64,000 nucleotides of DNA, from contig JAAYHY010000104.1 in the NCBI GenBank assembly GCA_012735135.1, positions 1 through 64,000 on the forward strand, written 5' to 3'. A model generated the notes under the pieces. It was not told the origin of the DNA and searched no databases. It saw only the letters and a list, made by a program, of their open reading frames with translations. The first letter of the stretch is position 1; every line of letters begins with the position of its first letter. The DNA comes from Bacillota bacterium (GTDB lineage Bacteria > Bacillota > UBA4882 > UBA10575). Shown one piece after another: positions 1 to 6,691 of this stretch. The translations under genes were made by a program, and so were the position numbers.

Positions 1-118
1 CAATCACATCCCCTTCTCTGGCGCCCGGTAAAAGTAGCACCAACATAGGTACAACCGAACCATTCTCCAACTCCACCAGGGCGTAATCGCCCTCAAAGCG
101 GTCGATAATCACCCGCAC
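1..118 (-). CDS. DUF3006-family protein, 3' end cut by window edge
   Basis: The visible 39 residues begin VRVIIDRFEGDYALVELENG and continue through a LLPGAREGDVI stretch, which is the pattern of the small DUF3006 family (a beta-rich domain of about 70 residues; biochemical role unknown to me). I chose a GTG start at 118, preceded by AAGGGGG eight bases upstream; no ATG is available in frame. The family is often found next to ComEC-like metallo-hydrolases, but the neighbour on that side is outside the window. The gene reads off the left edge, so its stop codon is not seen. Confidence 0.75.
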   Translation of the reverse strand, partial: MRVIIDRFEGDYALVELENGSVVPMLVLLLPGAREGDVI

Positions 119-423
119 TTTAACTACCCCCTTCCCGATACTGATTATAGCTTTTCCATTAAAGTAGATTCAATCAAATAAAAAATCCCGATCCGTGTTT
201 GCTTCTTATTAACATATTCGTCACAGCGCTTCAACAGATTTTGGCAACTTTATTCCAGGTGTTCCGCTAACATAATAATATAATAATATAATAAGAGATT
301 TTTCTTGTGGAAGTTAGAAAGAGAAATAAGGACGTTTGTCCTCCCAAAACAAGGTTAGACAAAATTCGGAGACTCCTGTAAGCTATAAATGAAACAGGAG
401 AAACCGACAAACTGAGGAGGACA
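119..423. other. Intergenic leader region of the small gene
   Basis: About 300 bases without a gene. It contains an AT-only run made of AATAATAT-like units near 267-292. Two small potential hairpins lie closer to the next gene: AGGAC/GTCCT near 331-345 and CTCCTGT/ACAGGAG near 373-400. I could not place a convincing promoter with correct spacing. Confidence 0.4.
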
Positions 424-708
424 ATGCAATTGGAAAAAGAAATACAAGAACGGATAGAAGCAAAAACTAGAGACAGCCTGCTTTATGAGACACTTGTCGT
501 GTACACCATGAGAGGTCAAACAATAGAGCGTGTTTTTGCGGGATGCCAAAGAGAAGCATTTTATGCGGTATACAAATTTAAGAGGCTTGGAAAGGCTGAA
601 GATGAAAGTTTTGCTTACTTATTCATGCATGAACCTGAAAAAACTGGCAAAATGGAGGAAATAACCCTTTGCTTTCTTCATTTATCCGTTATTTTTTCCG
701 AATTATGA
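424..708 (+). CDS. Small hypothetical protein (94 aa)
   Basis: I do not recognise the family. The ATG has a very good ribosome site (GAGGAGG, three bases before the ATG, slightly close). The protein starts with a charged helix (QLEKEIQERIEAKTR), has a mixed middle with a single Cys, and ends in a hydrophobic stretch (LCFLHLSVIFSEL). It is followed 12 bases later by a perfect inverted repeat that can act as a terminator, so it is likely a one-gene transcript convergent with the two-component pair. No signal peptide is visible. Coding status rests on the ribosome site and the downstream terminator only. Confidence 0.5.
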   Translation: MQLEKEIQERIEAKTRDSLLYETLVVYTMRGQTIERVFAGCQREAFYAVYKFKRLGKAEDESFAYLFMHEPEKTGKMEEITLCFLHLSVIFSEL

Positions 709-720
709 CTGTAAATTTTG

Positions 721-757
721 AAACGGCGGTTTTAGCTTCTTACTAAAACCGCCGTTT
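721..757 (+). terminator. Perfect 15-bp inverted repeat after the small gene
   Basis: AAACGGCGGTTTTAG and its exact complement are separated by seven bases. The right arm ends in TTTGTC, a weak T-run. It probably terminates the 94-aa gene. Confidence 0.7.
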
Positions 758-763
758 GTCTAC

Positions 764-803
764 AGTCTGAAATACCGAACACTTTTGTTCGGTATTTCAG
801 ACT
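764..803 (-). terminator. Perfect 18-bp inverted repeat after the response regulator
   Basis: AGTCTGAAATACCGAACA and its exact complement flank a four-base loop (CTTT). It begins three bases past the stop codon of the minus-strand response regulator, so it is most likely that operon's terminator; the symmetry would also work from the other side. Confidence 0.75.
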
Positions 804-805
804 AA

Positions 806-1585
806 CTAGTGGTTAACTAGGGACTTATATTCCTTGGGCGAACAGCCCACATACTTTTTGAAGACATAATTGAAATATTTATACTCACCGATCCCACATA
901 AGAACCCAATTTCAGAAATGGCTAGTTTATCCTCTTGGAGTAGGGCGATGGCCTTCTGGATGCGGTACCGATTCAGGTATTCGATCACCGTGGTGCCCAA
1001 CGCCTTTTGAAACCGCTGGTTTATATACCGTTCGGAATAATGGACATGCTCAGCAAGATCCGAAAGGGTGATTTTTTGGCTGTAATGGTCGGTAATAAAA
1101 TCTAAAATCGACGTGACCAAAGGATCGTCCGGTTCTTCCAGTTTTAAATTGCTCAGTAGGGAAAGATTCTTAAGCTCCGCTCTACTTTGATTTTCTTGCC
1201 GCAAGAGGCGGATGTTTTTACATTCCAGCGCCGCCCGGTCCAGCGCTTCGAGGATTTCTTCCTGATTCAGCGGTTTCAGAATATAGTCGGAGACCCCGAT
1301 GCGAATAGCCTCTCTGGCGTATTCAAATTCAGAATAGCCGGTCAAAAGAATGGCTACGTAATCATACTGGTATTTTGTTTCCATGATCATCTCCAGCCCG
1401 TTCATCACCGGCATTTCGATATCGGTAATGACGATATCCGGGTTTAAGGTTTGAATCAGCTCCTTTCCTTCAACACCGTTGCGGGCCTCCCCCACCACGA
1501 CATAGCCGTGTTCTTCCCAAGGCACTGAATAGCGGATGCCTTTTCTGATAATATCCTCGTCTTCTACCAACACCACACTATACAT
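806..1585 (-). CDS. YesN-type response regulator with AraC DNA-binding domain
   Basis: Cytoplasmic transcription factor of 259 residues. The N-terminal receiver domain (about 1-120) shows the acidic pocket VEDED, the phospho-acceptor Asp in DIVITDIEMPVMNG and the Lys of DYILKPLN. After a short linker, the C-terminal ~100 residues form two AraC-type helix-turn-helix motifs (ITLSDLAEHVHYSERYINQ and ISEIGFLCGIGEYKYFNYVF). I start at MYSVVLVEDE rather than the longer ORF start, because this ATG overlaps the upstream kinase gene by eight bases with GGGGGA ahead of it. It is co-transcribed with and presumably phosphorylated by that kinase. The target genes are not evident; the nearest candidates are the exported proteins at 3475-5748. 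Confidence 0.9.
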   Translation of the reverse strand: MYSVVLVEDEDIIRKGIRYSVPWEEHGYVVVGEARNGVEGKELIQTLNPDIVITDIEMPVMNGLEMIMETKYQYDYVAILLTGYSEFEYAREAIRIGVSDYILKPLNQEEILEALDRAALECKNIRLLRQENQSRAELKNLSLLSNLKLEEPDDPLVTSILDFITDHYSQKITLSDLAEHVHYSERYINQRFQKALGTTVIEYLNRYRIQKAIALLQEDKLAISEIGFLCGIGEYKYFNYVFKKYVGCSPKEYKSLVNH

Positions 1586-3275
1586 CTTTTTTCCCCCTAC
1601 AGAGCAGCTTTGCCGTGACCGTAAAAGATTTCCCCTCTTCGCTGTCGATGAAAAGCCCACACTCATTCCCATATTTCAAGATCAGCCGACGGGAGATGTT
1701 CTGTAAACCGTTGTGCTCCGTTTTAATCCCTTCGGAAACAATCATCCGCCGCAAGGTGGCCAATCTCTCCGCAGAAACCCCCGGACCGTCGTCTTTCACC
1801 TGCAAAAACAGATATCCACCCGCCAGCCAGCCCTTAATCTCAATCGAGAGCTCCATTTTTTTCTGGAATCCGTACTTAATACTGTTTTCAATCAAAGGTT
1901 GCAACAAAGGTTTTGGAATTGTGCAGCGGCCGCACTCGGGGGCGATTTCCACCCTAACCTTGAAACGCTCGCCAAATCTGGTTTTTTGAATAAAGAGGTA
2001 ATCTTCGATATACTCCATATCCTCGGCGAGCGCGACATCCCCCTTGGTGTTGTTGATGCTATAGCGGAGAATGTGGGTAAACCTTTCCAACAGATACATA
2101 GCTTTTTTTGGTTCCTCAAGGATTAGGTATTTGTTATTGTCCAAAGTATTGTAAATGAAATGAGGATTAATCTGCATCTGTAAGTTGCGCATTTCAATCA
2201 TGCTATTCAGTCTAATCAAATCGGTATTGCGCGTGTTTAGATCATTGATACTTTTCACCATTTTATTAATCTGGGTCCCGATCTCTTCAAACTCGTCGCC
2301 GGTATTAAGCTGGATGATATGCTCATTATCTTCGTACCGGAGAATACGAATCTCTTTCACCAGAGCATCGACGGATTTCGCATTCTTTTCGGCCATCATC
2401 TGCGCCAACTTCCTAAACATCACCAGCCAAATGTAGCCAAGCAAAACAATGGTGATCAAACCGATAATAATGTATAGCGAGTTCCGCGGGGAGTAGACCA
2501 GTGAATAAAGGATGGCATTTTTATCGGTCAGGATTCGTGTTCCAATCCGGTACCGGTTATTTTGAACGGTAATAAAGCGCCGTGTAGGGTCCATCTTGTA
2601 TTTGTTCGTGTTCCGTTCGGGGAGAAAGGCGTTTTTTGTATGGTAGATGATGGCGCCATCCAGATTTGTAATGATACAGTCATACTGATATTCGGAGAAA
2701 AGACTACCCCAGTCGTTCCCATTCAGATAAACCGTGACAAACCCGACCAATTCCCCCTTTTGGTAAAGGGGTTTGGCATAAACGCACTCCGAGCGGTCTC
2801 CGGAAAAATAATAGACCGTACTATAAATTGGCGTACCGGCCTTTAAAGCGTTGTCAGCCACGATTTTGTTAAATTCCGTCCGGTGTAAATTCAATGCCTC
2901 CTCACTGAAGCTGGTGTGGATGATCTCCCGCTGCCGGTTCATTAAAATGATATTAAGCCGTACCGGGCTGGTGTAGTTATACTTACTTAATGAGTACTGC
3001 ACTTCTTTACCGTTAGTAACACCGGTAATCCGGCGGACAAAAAGATCTTGGTTCTCCCGATCTTCCAGATAAGCAGTGACATCTGCATAGACCTCGTCAA
3101 AGCGGCGGTTTAAAAAATTAAGATGCCCTTCCACACTGAAGTTCTGTTCCAAATAGTTCAACCTGAAAATGGGAATGCAGAACAAGAGACAACCAATGAT
3201 CACTAAAAAAATGATCCTTTTTAGCGCCTGTTCTTCTAAATGCTTTTTAAATCGGCTCGTTGGTTTTTTATCCAT
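1578..3275 (-). CDS. YesM/LytS-type sensor histidine kinase
   Basis: Membrane sensor of about 565 residues. A first membrane segment (IIFLVIIGCLLFCIPIF) is followed by roughly 230 extracytoplasmic residues, a second membrane segment (YIIIGLITIVLLGYIWLV), and a HAMP-like linker. The His_kinase block MQINPHFIYNTLDNNKYLI carries the phosphorylated His. The ATPase domain shows LLQPLIENSIKYGF (N box), DDGPGVS and NGLQNISRRL. This is the class that usually senses extracellular carbohydrates or cell-surface cues and pairs with an AraC-type regulator, here the overlapping downstream gene. The start is uncertain: I prefer MDKKPTSRF at 3275 over an ATG ten codons upstream (3305), neither having a perfect ribosome site. 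Confidence 0.9.
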   Translation of the reverse strand: MDKKPTSRFKKHLEEQALKRIIFLVIIGCLLFCIPIFRLNYLEQNFSVEGHLNFLNRRFDEVYADVTAYLEDRENQDLFVRRITGVTNGKEVQYSLSKYNYTSPVRLNIILMNRQREIIHTSFSEEALNLHRTEFNKIVADNALKAGTPIYSTVYYFSGDRSECVYAKPLYQKGELVGFVTVYLNGNDWGSLFSEYQYDCIITNLDGAIIYHTKNAFLPERNTNKYKMDPTRRFITVQNNRYRIGTRILTDKNAILYSLVYSPRNSLYIIIGLITIVLLGYIWLVMFRKLAQMMAEKNAKSVDALVKEIRILRYEDNEHIIQLNTGDEFEEIGTQINKMVKSINDLNTRNTDLIRLNSMIEMRNLQMQINPHFIYNTLDNNKYLILEEPKKAMYLLERFTHILRYSINNTKGDVALAEDMEYIEDYLFIQKTRFGERFKVRVEIAPECGRCTIPKPLLQPLIENSIKYGFQKKMELSIEIKGWLAGGYLFLQVKDDGPGVSAERLATLRRMIVSEGIKTEHNGLQNISRRLILKYGNECGLFIDSEEGKSFTVTAKLLCRGKKDV

Positions 3276-3474
3276 TAATACATCCCACCGTAGTACCCAT
3301 GTCAACTAGCCTTTTAAATTGATACAAATTATTTCAGATTCGTCATTATTATAACACGATCGCTTCTCTGATCTCTATTCAACATGGACATTACGGTACA
3401 GGTAGATAGAGGTAATTCTAAAACTCTCCTGTTGTAGAAGGCGGCTAGGCCAGCATGATTATCTTACCCTTGAC

Positions 3475-4803
3475 TTAAAATACCTTGCCTACAAACGCAA
3501 AGACGGGTTCCATCCCTTCTTCCGTAAAGGCCAGATCCAAACAGATGTCAAACAAGGGAGTATTATAAAGGATACCCGTGCCCACACTTTTTTGGAGGGC
3601 AAAGTCGGCCTGGTCATTATAAACCGTACCGAGGTCGGTAAAGATTCTCCACTGCAGCGCTCCTAAAAATGGTTTCCGGGAACGGTGAAAAAGATTAAAA
3701 CTCCTTTCTAAACAGAGCAGGACGAGGTTAACCCCTTCCCGGTCATCAGAACCGTACCCCCGCACCAGGTTATTAAAATGCATGTTTATTTCCCGGCCCT
3801 GATTGATATGGCCTAAAAAGAGCAGGCCACGGTAGTTATGATAACGCAACGGCAGCCTTAGCCTGTAGACTTGGTAGTTTTCTTTTTCCACGGTACCGAA
3901 GGTAGCACTGAAACTGTAACTAAGGTTTTTCCCCCAATCGTCATAGAGATGACTCGCGGCAAAAACTGTGGCCAGTTGGGTATTGACCGGTTCTTTCATT
4001 TTGTCGCCACGTCCGATTTCCCCGGCGAAAAGCGCCAGATTAAAATAGCTACCCAAACCGTTATCGTAGGTAAACTGGGTCTTAAGACCATCCTGATAGT
4101 GGTAGCCCGGGTGGAGTGAGTTGCTTTCCCGAAAATAACCTAGTTCAGCCCAGGTGGGTAGGGTAAATGTATATTTTGCCGACAGATTGTAATAGAAAAG
4201 ATCATAGGATAAATCATAAGAACCACTGAGATTGGGCGAAAATTGTCTGTATTTAGCAGTCACGCCGGCGCCTAGCACCACTTCATTAAAAGGAAGAATT
4301 GGGTAGAAACTTACCTGAAAAGGTTTTTCCACTTGGGCCAGGATCTTGGCCAACTCGGCTTTGGCCGCCTCGTTCTTTTCGTAGATGGAAAGGAATTCGT
4401 TCAAGGCGGACAACGCTTTTTCCCTTTGTCCATCAAGGAGGTAGGCCCTTCCTAGGCGGCAGGCGGTAAGGGAATCCTGTTCTTCGTCTCCGAAGGAAGG
4501 CAGGTTCTCCAAAATTTTAATCGCTTTTTTCGGATGGTGGCCTAATAAATAGGGGGCTTGAATTAGATACTCGGCCATGAATCCCTGGGCATTGTAATTA
4601 TCCGGATCCGAAATTAATGTCTCCTCCAGTAAAAGATAGGCCTGGGGGAGGTAGGCAAACTCGTAAATAAAGCCGCGACCAGAGGGTCTTTCTAGAATCT
4701 CTTCAGCAAGTAACTGATGGTTCTCAATTTCACCCGCCAAGACTTGAACCCGACAAGTTAGGACCAAGGTTAGAAATAGAAGAATAAAAACCCTTTTTTT
4801 CAT
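3475..4803 (-). CDS. Exported TPR protein with Omp85-like C-terminal beta-barrel
   Basis: 442 residues with a clear signal peptide (MKKRVFILLFLTLVLTCRVQVLA). Residues about 30-165 are helical and read as tetratricopeptide-like repeats (DSLTACRLGRAYLLDGQREKALSALNEF). From about 170 on, the sequence alternates polar and aromatic residues like membrane beta-strands. It contains VRGYGSDDREG, matching the conserved (V/F)RG(Y/F) loop motif of the BamA/TpsB/Omp85 surface-antigen domain. It also has IFTDLGTVY, like the FxDxG strand motif, and ends in an aromatic residue (FVGKVF), the usual outer-membrane insertion signal. POTRA domains are absent; TPRs sit in their place. It lies just downstream of the LolA-like gene and a B repeat. 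I infer an outer-membrane protein. Confidence 0.65.
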   Translation of the reverse strand: MKKRVFILLFLTLVLTCRVQVLAGEIENHQLLAEEILERPSGRGFIYEFAYLPQAYLLLEETLISDPDNYNAQGFMAEYLIQAPYLLGHHPKKAIKILENLPSFGDEEQDSLTACRLGRAYLLDGQREKALSALNEFLSIYEKNEAAKAELAKILAQVEKPFQVSFYPILPFNEVVLGAGVTAKYRQFSPNLSGSYDLSYDLFYYNLSAKYTFTLPTWAELGYFRESNSLHPGYHYQDGLKTQFTYDNGLGSYFNLALFAGEIGRGDKMKEPVNTQLATVFAASHLYDDWGKNLSYSFSATFGTVEKENYQVYRLRLPLRYHNYRGLLFLGHINQGREINMHFNNLVRGYGSDDREGVNLVLLCLERSFNLFHRSRKPFLGALQWRIFTDLGTVYNDQADFALQKSVGTGILYNTPLFDICLDLAFTEEGMEPVFAFVGKVF

Positions 4804-4825
4804 AATATTTGACCTCCTTTACCTA

Positions 4826-4909
4826 GAAAACGCCTTCGAAGCTTGTCGACTCACCCGGCTTTAATTTCCATCCCTTCTTGTGCTGGCAGAAGCCGGCGTG
4901 GGCAACTAC
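4826..4909 (-). repeat. Element B copy 1 (hairpin repeat)
   Basis: Read on the minus strand, it starts at the stop codon of the upstream gene (GTAGTTGCCCACGCCGGCTT) and ends with AAAGCCGGGTGAGTCGAC plus a TTCGAAGGCGTTTTC tail, 23 bases before the ATG of the next gene. The two quoted blocks are imperfect reverse complements and would form a long hairpin. The right half aligns almost base for base with copies at 22612 and 42593. Confidence 0.7.
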
Positions 4910-5748
4910 TTATATGTTTTGTCCCTTTCGCTTTCAATAAGGGCCCCCCAATCCTCTTTACTCACCTTTTTAGCCCACTGTAACTCGAGAATTTGCCCGT
5001 TTGGATAATAGGAACCCACATCATTAAAATCTTCAATCTTCACGATCTTACAGGTATCATCATTGGCAATCCAGATGTAAAAATCTTTCCCGAACATCGC
5101 CGCGAGCAACCCTTTACCGGTAAATTTATATTTCTGGCAGCCCACCCCGTTGACGCTCTCTTGACCAAGGTCCTCTCCGGCAAGATCACAATAAAGACCG
5201 TAGCGGTAGTAACCTACCTCAAATTTCTTTTGTTTTTGATTTAAAAATTTCATCCCCAAGGCAAGTTCGGTTGTTCTTTCAAAGGTGGGAAGCCTTTTAA
5301 ACTTTATTTGCTCGACATAGCTATTGATTGCCCCTTTTTTATCCCTGGACTTGCCTTCGCATTGCCAGTAATAATCATAAAAATTATCAACCGTTCGGCG
5401 GTGACTGATCGTATAATTGGGCGGGACATTTTCAACCGGATTCAAACATCTTATCTCCCTGCGCTTTGGCATAAAATAACGCCAGTCATATTCATAAAGA
5501 TAATGATAGACCACTGTGGGGTTTTTATAGGTAAAAAGGGTTTCAACTACATCTTCCGCGCTTATGTAAATGTAGTAGTCGCATATTCCACCCGTCTCAT
5601 CCCCCACGCCGGCACTAGTGTAGTAATACAAGGTACCAACGGCTATTTTATTCCGGTCAAAAACAAACAGATCCAAACTGTCACGGGCATCCACCGTTGA
5701 GCCTATCGCCAAAATCAATAAAAAAAGAAACAAGGTTACTTTCTTCAT
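4906..5748 (-). CDS. Exported protein, LolA/LppX-like fold suspected
   Basis: 280 residues from MKKVTLF, chosen because GGAGGTG sits seven bases before that ATG (5748). It has a signal peptide (LFLFLLILAIGSTVDA) without a lipobox Cys. The mature part is rich in Tyr and short beta-strands. The C-terminal segment (VNGVGCQKYKFTGKG, FYIWIANDDTCKIVKIE, ILELQWAKKV) follows the order typical of outer-membrane lipoprotein-sorting-like or DUF4412-like proteins, where a strand with a reducible Cys precedes a pair of strands. I cannot assign a family with certainty. Its stop codon TAG lies inside element B copy 1, and the Omp85-like gene follows, so both are probably one transcript with an envelope role. 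Confidence 0.5.
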   Translation of the reverse strand: MKKVTLFLFLLILAIGSTVDARDSLDLFVFDRNKIAVGTLYYYTSAGVGDETGGICDYYIYISAEDVVETLFTYKNPTVVYHYLYEYDWRYFMPKRREIRCLNPVENVPPNYTISHRRTVDNFYDYYWQCEGKSRDKKGAINSYVEQIKFKRLPTFERTTELALGMKFLNQKQKKFEVGYYRYGLYCDLAGEDLGQESVNGVGCQKYKFTGKGLLAAMFGKDFYIWIANDDTCKIVKIEDFNDVGSYYPNGQILELQWAKKVSKEDWGALIESERDKTYK

Positions 5749-5989
5749 CTTTATCACCTCCAGTAAAAATTAGGGAAGATTGAGAAGAACAGCTTGTTTT
5801 CCCACATTTTACTACGGACAGTTCCTTTTGTCAAATTATTCTGACATCTTGGGTGGTCACTCGCGATGCAAGACTGAGGGTCTGCGCTTCGGCGCCACCG
5901 GGAACAGCAACCCACATTTGCTCCGGCAAAGGAAAATCTTGCTTTTCGGTCAATAAATGTGTACTATATTTAAAACTGAGGTGATGCCG
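5749..5989. other. Leader region before the methionine synthase genes
   Basis: The 240-base divergent region has a GC-rich block near 5870-5945 with a TCTGCGC-TTCG-GCGCCA hairpin and a CAACCCACATTTG segment. I looked for SAM-I, SAH and cobalamin riboswitch signatures and did not find a convincing match. A structured leader is possible but unproven. Confidence 0.3.
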
Positions 5990-6691
5990 GTGGAGATTGC
6001 GCAGGACGAAATCTTAAGGTATTTGGGTTACCGGAACCAGAATCCAGACCCGGCGACGGCCAAACTGATCGCGGAATGCCTGAGTGAACTCAAAGCGGTG
6101 ATACGAGCAGGCGTGGTCTATCAGCGCTACCCGCTGGAGAAGCAAGGGGACCGGATTGGGCTTTCGGGGACGAACTTAACGATTTACAGTAAAGACCTCA
6201 GCCATCATCTGCGGCAGGCGGACCAATGCCTCCTGCTGGCCGCCACCTTGGGTCTGGGGCCTGACCAAAGGATCGCCACCTACGCCAGGCTGGACTTGGC
6301 CAGAGGAATCGTCCTGGATGCTTGTGCCACCGCAGCCATCGAGGCCCTCTGCGCTGAAGCCCAAAATAAGCTAAAGGCCAAACTGGCAAAGGAAGGATAT
6401 GCTCTCACCGGCCGGTATAGCCCAGGGTATGGCGATCTAGCCATAACGCTCCAGAAAGCCATCCTTGAGGTGCTCCGCGCTTACCCCCGGATCGGTCTGA
6501 CCGTGAATGAAGAGCACATTCTGCTCCCCCGCAAGTCGGTGACGGCCTTCATCGGTCTGGAGAAAAGGGAAGAAAGCGGGCGGGCCCAGGAGAGACCGGC
6601 GCCGGCCGCCGGGGTCAAAGCTGATGACCACTGCCGCCGTTGTCCGGATCAAACTTGTCGGTACAGAAAAGGTGGGGATCGTAATGGATAA
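5990..6691 (+). CDS. Cobalamin-dependent methionine synthase reactivation-domain protein
   Basis: About 233 residues. The body resembles the SAM-binding activation domain of MetH (LLLAATLGLGPDQRI, ALTGRYSPGYGDLAI, then a helix and ILLPRKSVTAFIGL). It ends in a Cys cluster, CRRCPDQTCRYR, that is common in the stand-alone Bacillota version. The family is expected to bind SAM and re-methylate oxidised cob(II)alamin on MetH. The start is uncertain: GTG at 5990 has GAGGTG six bases upstream, while the ATG at 5984 is too close to it. Its last eight bases overlap the start of metH, implying translational coupling. MetH here lacks this domain, so the two genes together make the complete enzyme. Confidence 0.85.
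   Translation: MEIAQDEILRYLGYRNQNPDPATAKLIAECLSELKAVIRAGVVYQRYPLEKQGDRIGLSGTNLTIYSKDLSHHLRQADQCLLLAATLGLGPDQRIATYARLDLARGIVLDACATAAIEALCAEAQNKLKAKLAKEGYALTGRYSPGYGDLAITLQKAILEVLRAYPRIGLTVNEEHILLPRKSVTAFIGLEKREESGRAQERPAPAAGVKADDHCRRCPDQTCRYRKGGDRNG

Noticed and set aside
267-292. AATAATAT-type run as origin-like or CRISPR-like repeat
   Set aside because: Short simple AT repeat without regular spacers, DnaA boxes or other origin features.
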